A DNA stretch of 64,000 bases from positions 372,001 to 436,000 of the forward strand of contig NZ_CP053346.1 of assembly GCF_013113735.1 (NCBI RefSeq), in the 5' to 3' direction. Under the pieces are notes generated by a model. It ran no database searches, was not told the DNA's origin, and was given only the letters and a program-made list of their open reading frames with translations. Within the stretch, counting starts at the first letter, position 1, and the number at the start of each line of letters is the position of its first letter. This stretch comes from Sphingomonas sp. AP4-R1 (GTDB lineage: Bacteria > Pseudomonadota > Alphaproteobacteria > Sphingomonadales > Sphingomonadaceae). Made by a program: the position numbers and the translations under genes. Shown here one piece after another: positions 9,612 through 17,307 of this stretch.

Positions 9612-10055
9612 TCATGCCTCCTTTTCCCCGCGATCGAACCGCGCGCGCGCATCCTGGATCGTGTCGTAATGCTCGTTCGCCCAGGCCCCGATCGTCATCA
9701 TCGGCGCGCGCAGGGACATGCCGAGTTCGGTCAGCGCATAATCCACGCGCGGCGGAATCGTGGGCGTCACGTGGCGCGACACCAGCCCGTCCCGCTCCAG
9801 CCCGCGCAGAGCGAGCGTCAGCATGCGCTGCGATATGCCGCCGATCTGCCGCTTCAGCTCGTTGAAGCGGCGCGGGCCGCCCGCCAGCGTCATCACGATC
9901 AGGATGCTCCATTTGTCGCCGATACGCTGGAGGATGGGCGCGACGCGGCTGCACGCGGCGGGGTTGTGATCCGCCGCGCCCTCCGGTTCGGCTGGCGCCG
10001 ACACTTCGACGATCCGCTCGCGTTCGATGGTCACATCCATGTGCCCGGGTGACAA
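9612..10055 (-). CDS. HxlR-family (DUF24) winged-helix regulator, probably redox-sensing
   Basis: 147 aa. The HxlR domain is seen from residue 35: CSRVAPILQRIGDKWSILIV, then FNELKRQIGGISQRMLTLAL (recognition helix region) and the wing. Cys35 sits at the place of the conserved redox cysteine of DUF24 regulators such as Bacillus YodB. TTG at 10055 is chosen as start because AAGGAGG lies 7 nt upstream; the ATG 15 nt further in would be too far from it. It diverges from an FMN azoreductase gene; in Bacillus YodB represses azoR1, so the same logic is likely here. Confidence 0.85.
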   Translation of the reverse strand: MSPGHMDVTIERERIVEVSAPAEPEGAADHNPAACSRVAPILQRIGDKWSILIVMTLAGGPRRFNELKRQIGGISQRMLTLALRGLERDGLVSRHVTPTIPPRVDYALTELGMSLRAPMMTIGAWANEHYDTIQDARARFDRGEKEA

Positions 10056-10132
10056 AATTGTGCCTCCTTGTGGACCACGGGGGTGGTCACATATCGATCC
10101 TCGGTCACTTATTTATACCGGGACACGACAGA
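10056..10132. promoter_or_regulatory. divergent control region of HxlR regulator and azoreductase
   Basis: 77 bp between two divergent starts. It contains the regulator's SD (AAGGAGG, minus strand) and an inverted repeat GACCAC-GGGG-GTGGTC at 10073-10088, next to a TTATTTATA stretch that could be the azoreductase -10 region. The inverted repeat is a candidate operator; no binding data can be read from sequence. Confidence 0.45.
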
Positions 10133-10699
10133 ATGAAACTGCTCCACATCGATTCCAGCATCCTCGGCGAAGGATCGGTCAGCCGTCAGCTCACCGCCTC
10201 GATCGTGGAGCAGTTCCGCAAGGCCGATCCCTCGATCGAGGTGATCACGCGCGATCTGGTGGCGGAGCCGGTTCCGCACATGACGATCGCCACCCTGCCC
10301 GCCGCCAATCCCGATCTGCGCGACGATCTGAAGCAGCTCCAGTCCGCCGACATCGTCGTGATCGGCGCGCCGATGTACAATTTCTCGGTGCCGACCCAGC
10401 TGAAGGCGTGGATCGACCGGATCGCGATCGCGGGCGAGAGCTTCCGCTACACCGAAACCGGCCCCGAAGGCCTGCTGGGCGGCCGGCGCGTGATCGTCGC
10501 TCTGTCGCGCGGTGGCCATTACGGCGCCGGCACGCCCGCCGAGAGCCTCGAGCATACCGAAACCTATCTGCGCAGCGTGTTCGGCTTCATCGGCATCACG
10601 CCGGAATTCATCGCCGCCGACGGCATCGGTCTCGGCCCGGACGCGCGCACCGCCGCGATCGAGAAGGCCTTGGGCGACGTGTCGGCGCTGGCCGCCTGA
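10133..10699 (+). CDS. azoR: FMN-dependent NADH:quinone/azo reductase (AzoR, flavodoxin-like fold)
   Basis: 188 aa. MKLLHIDSSILGEGSVSRQL is the FMN phosphate loop of AzoR proteins, APMYNFSVPTQLKAWIDRI the second flavin-contact motif, and LSRGGHYGAG the third. These enzymes make two-electron reductions of azo dyes and quinones, protecting from electrophile stress. ATG 10133 begins the family's canonical N-terminus; the upstream in-frame extension is noncoding. Divergent from the HxlR regulator, its probable controller. Confidence 0.92.
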   Translation: MKLLHIDSSILGEGSVSRQLTASIVEQFRKADPSIEVITRDLVAEPVPHMTIATLPAANPDLRDDLKQLQSADIVVIGAPMYNFSVPTQLKAWIDRIAIAGESFRYTETGPEGLLGGRRVIVALSRGGHYGAGTPAESLEHTETYLRSVFGFIGITPEFIAADGIGLGPDARTAAIEKALGDVSALAA

Positions 10700-10708
10700 C
10701 CCCTCGGT

Positions 10709-10780
10709 GCTCCTGCGGAAGCAGGAGCCCAGAGCTGCGGGCGTCCCGCTTTCAACCCTGGGCTCCTGCTTTCGCAGGAG
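10709..10780. repeat. compound inverted repeat after azoR
   Basis: Two small hairpins, GCTCCTGC-GGAA-GCAGGAGC and CTCCTGC-TTTC-GCAGGAG, which are also complementary to each other, lie 10 nt after the azoR stop and before the convergent ubiA stop. No second copy is seen in this window. It may terminate transcription from both sides. Confidence 0.7.
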
Positions 10781-10790
10781 TGCGACGGGA

Positions 10791-11702
10791 TCAAAGCGAA
10801 GTCGTACCCACTACCAGACAGGCGAGAAACATCAGCAGACCCGCGAACCGATTCGATCGGAAGCGGGCGAGCGCGTCGGCCGGGTCTTCCTTGCGAAGCC
10901 CGGCCACCTGCCACAGCAGATGCGCGGCCATCGGCAGCAGCCCGACCAAGGCGAGCGGCTCGGGCCGGACCCGCCACAACGCCATCGCCCAGCAGGCGAG
11001 CGCCACCGCATAAAAGCCCGTCACCCCGCCACGCGCATGCGCGCCGAGCGCCCGCGCCGAACTCTTCACGCCGGCCAGCGCATCATCCTCGATATCCTGC
11101 AGCGCGTAGATCGTGTCGTAGCCGATCACCCACGCGATCGATCCGCCATAGAGCCACAGCAACGGCGCATCGATCGATCCCGTCACCGCCGGCCAGCCGA
11201 CCAGAGCCGCCCACGAAAAGACGATTCCCAGCCACGCCTGCGGCCACCAGGTGATCCGCTTCATGAAGGGATAGGCCGCGACCGGCGCGATGCTGGCGAG
11301 CGCCGCGATCTGCGCTGTCCGCTCCAGCTGGAGCAGCACGATCAGCCCGACCAGCGAGAGCGCGAGCAGCCAGCCCCAGGCCAGCTTCAGCGACAGTCGC
11401 CCGCTCGCCAGAGGCCGCGCCGCCGTGCGCGCCACGCGCTTGTCCAGATCGCGATCGACGATGTCGTTATAGACGCAGCCCGCCCCGCGCATCGCGACCG
11501 CACCCAGCGCGAACCACAGGATCAGATCCCAGCGCGCCACCGCCTGCCCCGCCAGCGCGATCGCCCAGGCGCCGGGCCAGAAGAGCAGCCACGCGCCGAT
11601 CGGCCGATCGAGCCGGGCGAGCTGGATCAGATCGCGCGCCCGTCCGGGCAGGCGGGCGAGCAGGCCGCGGCCCTCGCTGTCGGGAACGATCATATCGGGC
11701 AT
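10791..11702 (-). CDS. ubiA: UbiA, 4-hydroxybenzoate polyprenyltransferase
   Basis: 303 aa polytopic membrane prenyltransferase of ubiquinone synthesis, attaching the isoprenoid tail to 4-hydroxybenzoate. First Asp-rich motif NDIVDRDLDKRVART and second motif YALQDIEDDALAGVKS are both present; about eight to nine hydrophobic spans follow the usual pattern. The N-terminal RLDRPIGAWLLFWPGAWAI is diagnostic of UbiA. The start lies only 11 bp from the divergent rsmE start, so its promoter must overlap the rsmE coding region. Confidence 0.93.
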   Translation of the reverse strand: MPDMIVPDSEGRGLLARLPGRARDLIQLARLDRPIGAWLLFWPGAWAIALAGQAVARWDLILWFALGAVAMRGAGCVYNDIVDRDLDKRVARTAARPLASGRLSLKLAWGWLLALSLVGLIVLLQLERTAQIAALASIAPVAAYPFMKRITWWPQAWLGIVFSWAALVGWPAVTGSIDAPLLWLYGGSIAWVIGYDTIYALQDIEDDALAGVKSSARALGAHARGGVTGFYAVALACWAMALWRVRPEPLALVGLLPMAAHLLWQVAGLRKEDPADALARFRSNRFAGLLMFLACLVVGTTSL

Positions 11703-11713
11703 ACTTCTCGCCC

Positions 11714-12478
11714 ATGGCCGCCAAAGCTACAGACGGCAATATGCCTGCCACCCCCGCCTGGCCACCCGCCAGCACGCCCCGCCTGTTCCTCGACCAGCCG
11801 CTCTCCGACGGCGCACTGCTGACGCTCGACGGCGCGCAGGCCAATTATCTCGCCAATGTGATGCGGCTGAAAGCGGGCGACCCGGTCCGCCTGTTCGACG
11901 ATCGCACCGGCGAATGGCTGGCCGAAACGAACGACGCAGGGCGACGCAGCGTGAGGCTGCGCATTACGGCCAAGCTGCGCGAGCGCGAGGCCGTGCCCGA
12001 TATCTGGCTGCTGTTCGCGCCGCTGAAGAAAGATCGGCTGCATTATCTGATCGAGAAGGCGACCGAACTGGGTGCCGCGCGACTCCAGCCGGTGCTCACC
12101 CAGCGCTCGATCGTCGACAAGCCGAATCCCGAACGGTTGCGCGCGCACATGATCGAGGCGGCCGAGCAATGCGACCGCACCGCACTGCCGGAGCTGGCGG
12201 ATCAGGAAAAGCTTACGGCGGTACTGGCGAACTGGCCCGAAGATCGCGCTTTGCTGTTCGCGGATGAGGCCGGCGGCCAGCCGATCGCCAGCGTCGCGCC
12301 CGGCGCCGCCGCGATCCTGATCGGCCCCGAAGGTGGCTTCACCGACGAGGAGCGCGCCCGCATCCGCGCGCATCCCAAGGCCGTTCCCATCTCGCTCGGC
12401 CCCCGCATCCTGCGCGCCGAGACGGCCGCCGCCGCCGCGCTGGCGGCCTGGATGACGCTTTATGGCGACTGGCGATGA
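11714..12478 (+). CDS. rsmE: RsmE, 16S rRNA m3U1498 methyltransferase
   Basis: 254 aa SPOUT methyltransferase. N-terminal PUA-like domain (TPRLFLDQPLSDGALLTLDG), then LFAPLKKDRLHYLIEKATEL, and the trefoil-knot SAM loop ILIGPEGGFTDEE followed by LGPRILRAETAAAAAL. It methylates U1498 of 16S rRNA. The start is uncertain: ATG 11714 gives 13-15 extra residues compared with the usual family start; ATG 11741 is an alternative that would widen the gap to ubiA. Its stop overlaps the next gene's ATG. Confidence 0.92.
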   Translation: MAAKATDGNMPATPAWPPASTPRLFLDQPLSDGALLTLDGAQANYLANVMRLKAGDPVRLFDDRTGEWLAETNDAGRRSVRLRITAKLREREAVPDIWLLFAPLKKDRLHYLIEKATELGAARLQPVLTQRSIVDKPNPERLRAHMIEAAEQCDRTALPELADQEKLTAVLANWPEDRALLFADEAGGQPIASVAPGAAAILIGPEGGFTDEERARIRAHPKAVPISLGPRILRAETAAAAALAAWMTLYGDWR

Positions 12479-13353
12479 TCCCGCTGCTCGCCGGGCTCGC
12501 GCTGGCAGCCGCTCCCAGCCCAACGATCGTCACGACCGACGTCGATCGCTTCTTCCGCATCTACGGGGCCGCCCAAGGCCATCCCGGTGTCGCCGATCTC
12601 CAGGCCTATGTCGACGACGGCTCGCCCGGCCTCCACGATTTCGCCAGGCTCCGCGCCCTGAGCGGTGAGACGATCGAGAAGGCCATCGCCAGGAAACCCG
12701 CCGTCTACGAACGCGCCCGTTCCTGCGCGCCCGTTCTGCCCCGCGTTCGCCAGCGCCTCTCGGCCGCGCTTGAGCGATTGGCGAAACGGTATCCGCCCGC
12801 CACGTTCCCACCGATCACGATCCTGATCGGCCGAAACAGCACCGGTGGCACTACCAGCCCGACCGGCGTCCTCATTGGTCTCGAAATGCTCTGTTCGGCG
12901 GATTATCTGGAGCCCGATATCGAAAGCCGCTTCGTCCACGTGATCGCGCATGAATATGCGCACGTTCAGCAGCCCGGAGCGGCGGTGGAATCGCCCGACG
13001 TCCCGCTCCTGTTCGTCGCGATGATCGAGGGCGGCGCGGAGTTCGTCGGCGAACTGACGTCGGGCGGCGTTTCCTATCAGCACCTCCGGCGTTGGACGAA
13101 GGGCCACGAAGCCGAAATCCTCGCCCGCTTCGCCGCCGAGCGGTCCAAGACCGACACGAGCGACTGGCTCTATAACGGCCCCGGCGACCCCGCTCATCCC
13201 GGCGACCTTGCCTATTGGGTCGGCTATCGCATCGCCAAGGCCTATTACAGCCGCGCCGCCGACAAGAAGCGCGCGCTGGCCGAGATCATCGCCGTAACGC
13301 CGTCGACCGCCGAAACGATCTACCAAGCGAGCGGCCTCGCGCCCGGCCAATGA
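12475..13353 (+). CDS. predicted secreted Zn-dependent protease, DUF2268-like
   Basis: 292 aa. Short hydrophobic N-terminus (MIPLLAGLALAAAPS) that may be a signal peptide. A HExxH zinc motif is at 159-163 (AHEYAHVQ) and downstream glutamates (EGGAEF, about 185-189) can serve as the third ligand, the pattern of DUF2268 putative peptidases. Substrate unknown. The ATG overlaps the rsmE stop by 4 nt (ATGA), giving translational coupling to an rRNA methylase without an obvious functional link. Confidence 0.65.
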   Translation: MIPLLAGLALAAAPSPTIVTTDVDRFFRIYGAAQGHPGVADLQAYVDDGSPGLHDFARLRALSGETIEKAIARKPAVYERARSCAPVLPRVRQRLSAALERLAKRYPPATFPPITILIGRNSTGGTTSPTGVLIGLEMLCSADYLEPDIESRFVHVIAHEYAHVQQPGAAVESPDVPLLFVAMIEGGAEFVGELTSGGVSYQHLRRWTKGHEAEILARFAAERSKTDTSDWLYNGPGDPAHPGDLAYWVGYRIAKAYYSRAADKKRALAEIIAVTPSTAETIYQASGLAPGQ

Positions 13354-13410
13354 TCACTCCCTCCGCAAGCCGCTAGCGGAACGACCCCGGCGTCGCTATC
13401 TGCGCGAGCC

Positions 13411-14787
13411 ATGACGACGCGCGCAGCCGACACGGGCCATGACCCTCTCATCGAAGGGCGCGCCGATCTGATCGGCGTGTTCGCCAGGGGCGAGAAGCCC
13501 AAGGCCGACTGGCGGATCGGCACCGAGCATGAGAAATTCGTCTACTGGAACGACGCCACCCACCGCGCGCCTTCCTATGCCGAGAAGGGCGGCATCCACG
13601 CCTTGCTGATCGGCATGACCAAGTTCGGCTGGGAGCCGGTCTATGAGGGCGAGAATATCATCGCCCTCTCCGGCCCGGACGGCGCGATCAGTCTGGAGCC
13701 CGCCGGCCAATTCGAGCTGTCGGGCGCGCCGCTCGACAACCTGCACGAGACCTGCGCGGAGACGGGCCGCCATCTCGCCCAGGTGAAGGAGATCGGCGAG
13801 AAGCTGGGGATCGGCTTCCTCGGCCTTGGCTTCTGGCCGGACAAGACCCGCGCCGAGCTGCCGATCATGCCCAAGGGTCGCTACGACATCATGCTGCGCC
13901 ACATGCCGCGCGTCGGCCAGCTCGGCCTCGACATGATGCTGCGCACCTGCACCATCCAGACCAACCTCGATTATGCGAGCGAGGCGGACATGGTGAAGAA
14001 ATTCCGCGTGAGCCTGGCGCTGCAGCCGCTCGCCACCGCGCTCTTCGCCAATTCACCCTTCACCGAGGGCAAGCCCAATGGCTTCCTCTCCTATCGCAGC
14101 CACATCTGGACGGACACCGATCCGCACCGCACCGGCATGCTGCCCTTCGTGTTCGAGGACGGCTTCGGCTACGAGCGTTACGCCGATTACATGCTCGACG
14201 TGCCGATGTACTTCGTGTTCCGCAACGGCGGCTATATCGACGCGGCCGGCCTTTCGTTTCACGATTTCCTCGATGGCAAGCTCTCCGTCCTGCCGGGCGA
14301 GACGCCGCGGATCGAGGATTGGAAGGACCATCTCTCCACCGCCTTCCCCGAAGTGCGCCTGAAGAGCTTCCTCGAAATGCGCGGCGCCGATGGCGGCCCG
14401 TGGAACACAATCTGCGCGCTCCCGGCCTTCTGGGTCGGCCTGCTCTACGACGATCAGGCGCTGGATGCCGCGTGGGACGAGGTGAAGCACTGGACGATCG
14501 AGGATCACAATCGCATCCGCGAACAGGTGCCCAGGCTCGGCCTCGCGACGAAGGGTCCGCGCGGGCGCACCTTCCAGGAACTGGGTCGGCGAATCCTCGA
14601 CATCGCCCATGCCGGGCTCGCCGCGCGCGGACGCCTCAACGCCTCCGGCGACAATGAGACGGGCTTCCTCGATCCGCTGCGCGAGATCGTCGCCTCGGGC
14701 AAGGAACCGGCGCGTCGGCTGCTGGATCTCTACGAGGGCGAATGGTCAGGAGACCTGTCGCGAATCTATCAGGACATGAGCTTCTAA
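13411..14787 (+). CDS. gshA: glutamate-cysteine ligase, plant/alphaproteobacterial type
   Basis: 458 aa, catalysing the first step of glutathione synthesis. DWRIGTEHEKFVYW near residues 30-43 is the ATP/Glu-binding start of GCS2/plant-type ligases; LSGAPLDNLHETCAE and MLRTCTIQTNLDY are further family motifs. Length agrees with this class (~455 aa). The gene follows the DUF2268 gene by 57 bp and ends just before a 30-bp perfect palindrome, probably its terminator. Confidence 0.93.
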   Translation: MTTRAADTGHDPLIEGRADLIGVFARGEKPKADWRIGTEHEKFVYWNDATHRAPSYAEKGGIHALLIGMTKFGWEPVYEGENIIALSGPDGAISLEPAGQFELSGAPLDNLHETCAETGRHLAQVKEIGEKLGIGFLGLGFWPDKTRAELPIMPKGRYDIMLRHMPRVGQLGLDMMLRTCTIQTNLDYASEADMVKKFRVSLALQPLATALFANSPFTEGKPNGFLSYRSHIWTDTDPHRTGMLPFVFEDGFGYERYADYMLDVPMYFVFRNGGYIDAAGLSFHDFLDGKLSVLPGETPRIEDWKDHLSTAFPEVRLKSFLEMRGADGGPWNTICALPAFWVGLLYDDQALDAAWDEVKHWTIEDHNRIREQVPRLGLATKGPRGRTFQELGRRILDIAHAGLAARGRLNASGDNETGFLDPLREIVASGKEPARRLLDLYEGEWSGDLSRIYQDMSF

Positions 14788-14795
14788 CGCCCGAT

Positions 14796-14825
14796 CCGCA
14801 CGCGATCCGGCCGGATCGCGTGCGG
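14796..14825. terminator. 30-bp perfect palindrome after gshA
   Basis: Left half 14796-14810 (CCGCACGCGATCCGG) is exactly reverse-complementary to 14811-14825, without spacer, 8 nt after the gshA stop codon. It may be a terminator hairpin (no T run follows) or a symmetric protein-binding site. Confidence 0.55.
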
Positions 14826-14890
14826 GGGTTCGCCCGCACGCCGCGATCGTGCCCTGAAAACCGCGCTTTTCGATAATCCACTGTCCGCGC

Positions 14891-14906
14891 TTGTTTTTCG
14901 AAACAA
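14891..14906. promoter_or_regulatory. candidate operator upstream of the membrane-tethered LuxR-type gene
   Basis: TTGTTT-TTCG-AAACAA, a perfect 6-bp inverted repeat with a 4-nt spacer, lies 22-37 bp upstream of the ATG at 14928, in AT-richer DNA than the surroundings. Position suits autoregulation or a promoter-proximal operator. Confidence 0.35.
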
Positions 14907-14927
14907 TGCATTGCCATTCTGTTCAGC

Positions 14928-15425
14928 ATGAAGTCACCGAAACCGCTGGGGCTGAGCCCCCGAGAAGTCGAGATCATGCATCTCGTCGCGGAGGGAATGG
15001 AAACGAAGGAGATCGCGCGCGCGCTGAATATCTCGCCCGCGACGGTCAACAATCAGGTGCAGACCGCCAAGACCAAGATCGGCATCAGCGACCGCTGGGC
15101 CGCCGCGCACGCCCTGCGCCGACACCTGGAATCCTCTGATGATCGGCTCACTAATGAGCCGCAAACCCTTTCCAAAATGGGCGAATTCCTGCCTCCTCAG
15201 GTCGTCAGCAACCAGGGGGCGCGGCAGCCGGACTCGATAGTCGACACCCTTCCCAAGGAGAATGTCGCCTTCGTCACTTCCGTACGGGATTGGCCGGAGC
15301 CGTCCCCCGAACAGGGGAGACGCAACCAACACGACACTTACGAGCGCATCAGCATGCTGCTCGTCCGGACCGTCCTGCTGCTCGCGGCGACGGTCGCCCT
15401 GCTGTGGGTCTACGGCAGGCACTGA
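14928..15425 (+). CDS. LuxR-type HTH regulator with a C-terminal membrane anchor
   Basis: 165 aa. Residues 8-65 form a LuxR/GerE helix-turn-helix: LGLSPREVEIMHLVAEGMET, KEIARALNISPATVNNQVQT, KIGISDRWAAAHAL. A polar linker of about 70 residues follows and the end (about 141-160, MLLVRTVLLLAATVALLWVY) is a single membrane span. No receiver or autoinducer domain is present, so the signal must act on the membrane tail, by partners, or by cleavage. First of four same-strand genes of unclear function. Confidence 0.75.
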   Translation: MKSPKPLGLSPREVEIMHLVAEGMETKEIARALNISPATVNNQVQTAKTKIGISDRWAAAHALRRHLESSDDRLTNEPQTLSKMGEFLPPQVVSNQGARQPDSIVDTLPKENVAFVTSVRDWPEPSPEQGRRNQHDTYERISMLLVRTVLLLAATVALLWVYGRH

Positions 15426-15483
15426 TTTGACGATCCATCAACCCTAGATGACGCGGCGACAGCTTCGCCGCGAAGGAGAAGCC

Positions 15484-15810
15484 ATGTCCTCGTTCATCGC
15501 CACCGACATCGCCGTCGCCCGCGCCATCCGCGACGTGGAATCGGCCAGCACCGCCACGCTGCGCAAGTCCGCCCACCTGATCACGATCCTCGTCGACGCG
15601 AGCGAAGCCCGCTCGCTCAGCCCGATGCAGGATCAGGATACGCTGGCCCGCGCCGGCCGCCTCGTCACCGAGGCGCTCGCCTTCCGCGCCGAGAGCCTGA
15701 ATATTCACCGCCAGATGGCCGAAATGGGCCAGCAACTGGGCCTGCCGGTGGTAAGCGTGGGGGACGTGTGTCAGGAATATCTGACCTCGGGCGCGCTCAA
15801 GGCTGCCTGA
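15484..15810 (+). CDS. hypothetical all-helical protein
   Basis: 108 aa, not recognised. ATG 15484 is supported by GAAGGAGAAGCC just upstream (AAGGAG, 6 nt). The composition is Ala/Glu/Leu/Arg-rich with helical periodicity and no membrane segment or signal peptide: ARAIRDVESASTATLRKSA, then a more polar middle and LNIHRQMAEMGQQLGLPV. It looks like a small soluble helix bundle. It lies between the membrane-tethered regulator and a membrane protein on the same strand. Confidence 0.6.
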   Translation: MSSFIATDIAVARAIRDVESASTATLRKSAHLITILVDASEARSLSPMQDQDTLARAGRLVTEALAFRAESLNIHRQMAEMGQQLGLPVVSVGDVCQEYLTSGALKAA

Positions 15811-15864
15811 TCGTGGGCCGATCGATCCTTGACCGGACGGTCGGCCTCGTGGTCGATCAGGTTC

Positions 15865-16401
15865 ATGTCTCCGCTGCTCCGCTCAGTGCTCGCGCTTTGC
15901 ACCTTCCTGCTCGTCTGCGCCTATGCGCTGCGGCGGGGCGGCAAGCCCGAGCGCTGGGCGGCGTCCATCCTTCTCGCCGGCATGGTCCTCACCTGGGCGC
16001 TGATCCGGCATTCGGCGCAACGCTATCACGCGCCGGAGATCGGCGTCGCGGTGGCGGACGGCCTCACGCTGGTGGCTTTGGTCTGGCTGATGCTGCGCGC
16101 CGATCGCTACTGGCCGGGCTGGCTCGCCGCGATGCAGGCGATCGTGGTGCTGTCGCACCTCGCCATGCTGCTCCGCGTGACGGACATACCGGGCTATTAC
16201 AAGAACACGATCCAGCTCTGGATCTATCCGCAACTCGCGGTGCTGGCGACCGGGGTGCTGCGCCACAGGCTGCGGACCGCGCCCGGCCCGGCGGAACGGA
16301 CCATCGGCCGCGCGGCCGCTTCATTATGGCGGCGCGCCCGTGACGGCGCGATCGGAACGGCCCTCCGCCGCCTTCACCACGTCCGGCCCGGAACAGACTG
16401 A
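15865..16401 (+). CDS. hypothetical integral membrane protein
   Basis: 178 aa when started at the ATG at 15865 (an upstream ATG at 15829 would add 12 polar residues). About five hydrophobic spans: 3-19, 31-47, 60-77, 84-101 and 114-132, followed by a basic C-terminal tail rich in Arg. No recognised family motif. It follows the 108-aa gene by 54 bp and its 3' end overlaps the winged-helix gene by 62 nt. Confidence 0.6.
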   Translation: MSPLLRSVLALCTFLLVCAYALRRGGKPERWAASILLAGMVLTWALIRHSAQRYHAPEIGVAVADGLTLVALVWLMLRADRYWPGWLAAMQAIVVLSHLAMLLRVTDIPGYYKNTIQLWIYPQLAVLATGVLRHRLRTAPGPAERTIGRAAASLWRRARDGAIGTALRRLHHVRPGTD

Positions 16402-16789
16402 CCGCGGGATCGAGCCGCGCGCCCACGGCGAAAACGACGACGGCGCCCCCCGGAGGCCGGGCCGCATCGCCCGCGAGATCCTGGCCTTCCGGCGCAAGCG
16501 CGAGACCATGCTGCCCGATCAGCTGTTCGCGGACCCGGCCTGGGACATGCTGCTCTATCTGGTCGTGGCCGAGGAGGAGGGGCGACGCAGCTCCATCTCG
16601 CGTCTGTGCCGCGCCGCCGCCGTGCCGACGACGACGGCGCTGCGCTGGATCGGAGTGCTCGAATCGCAGGATCTGGTGCGGCGCACGCCGCATCCCAGCG
16701 ACGGGCGCATCTTCGTCGTCTCGCTGACCGAAAAGGGCTCGGCCGACATGCACGGGCTGCTCGCCACCTATCGGCTGCGGCCGGCATGA
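16340..16789 (+). CDS. MarR-type winged-helix regulator
   Basis: 149 aa from GTG 16340. The winged-helix domain is residues ~60-145: LFADPAWDMLLYLVVAEEEG, RRSSISRLCRAAAVPTTTAL (recognition helix), LVRRTPHPSDGRIFVVSLTE (wing). The first ~40 residues are low-complexity and overlap the upstream membrane gene by 62 nt, so a later start is possible (ATG 16508 would cut into the domain). Probably a DNA-binding regulator in the same transcription unit as the three preceding genes. Confidence 0.65.
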   Translation: MTARSERPSAAFTTSGPEQTDRGIEPRAHGENDDGAPRRPGRIAREILAFRRKRETMLPDQLFADPAWDMLLYLVVAEEEGRRSSISRLCRAAAVPTTTALRWIGVLESQDLVRRTPHPSDGRIFVVSLTEKGSADMHGLLATYRLRPA

Positions 16790-16815
16790 GGAAACGCGAT
16801 TCGAAGGGACGGGAA

Positions 16816-16889
16816 TGGAGCGGGTAGCGGGAATCGAACCCGCGTATGAAGCTTGGAAGGCTACCGCTCTACCATTGAGCTATACCCGC
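16816..16889 (-). tRNA. tRNA-Gly (anticodon UCC)
   Basis: 74 nt on the minus strand: acceptor GCGGGUA, D arm GCUC-AAUGGUA-GAGC, anticodon loop CUUCCAA (UCC), T arm CGGGUUCGAUUCCCG, and encoded CCA end. The cloverleaf is complete. Confidence 0.96.
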
Positions 16890-17023
16890 ACCGTGTGCGC
16901 TCCCCTGCCATCGGGAGCGCACCTTCGTCAACGTGCGTCGATATGTTTCAAAGATGCAGCCGACACGGGGTTGACGCGCCGCGACCGCTTCGCCAATGAG
17001 CCGCCTCCCTACGGGACGCCTCT

Positions 17024-17109
17024 GGACAGGTGGCCGAGTGGTTAAAGGCAGCAGACTGTAAATCTGCCCGTGCAAGCGTACGCTGGTTCGAATCCAGCCC
17101 TGTCCACCA
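17024..17109 (+). tRNA. tRNA-Tyr (anticodon GUA)
   Basis: 86 nt: acceptor GGACAGG pairing with CCTGTCC, anticodon stem-loop CAGACTGTAAATCTG (GUA), a long class II variable arm, T loop GGTTCGAATCC and encoded CCA. The long variable arm and GUA identify tRNA-Tyr. Confidence 0.96.
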
Positions 17110-17307
17110 TCCTTCCCCATTGCGGGCACGATGCCACCTCTGGCGAGCCACGCTCTCGCGCCGCCGCGCATGTTCAGCATCGTCGAGATGATTCGATACG
17201 GCAGGCCCCACCCAGCCTCATTCTTGGCGGAGAATGATCAATCCGGCGCGGAGGTCCGCCCACTGATTTCGCAGCCGATCGGCCATCCGATGCATCTACG
17301 ATCGGGA

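Noticed and set aside
16815..17045. Plus-strand ORF starting MERVAGIEPAYEAWK
   Set aside because: It is the antisense of tRNA-Gly, a well-known artefact in bacterial annotations (RVAGIEPAYEAWKATALPLS), not a protein.
16948..17211. Minus-strand ORF with LDSNQRTLARADLQSAAFN
   Set aside because: It is the antisense of tRNA-Tyr, another classic spurious protein.
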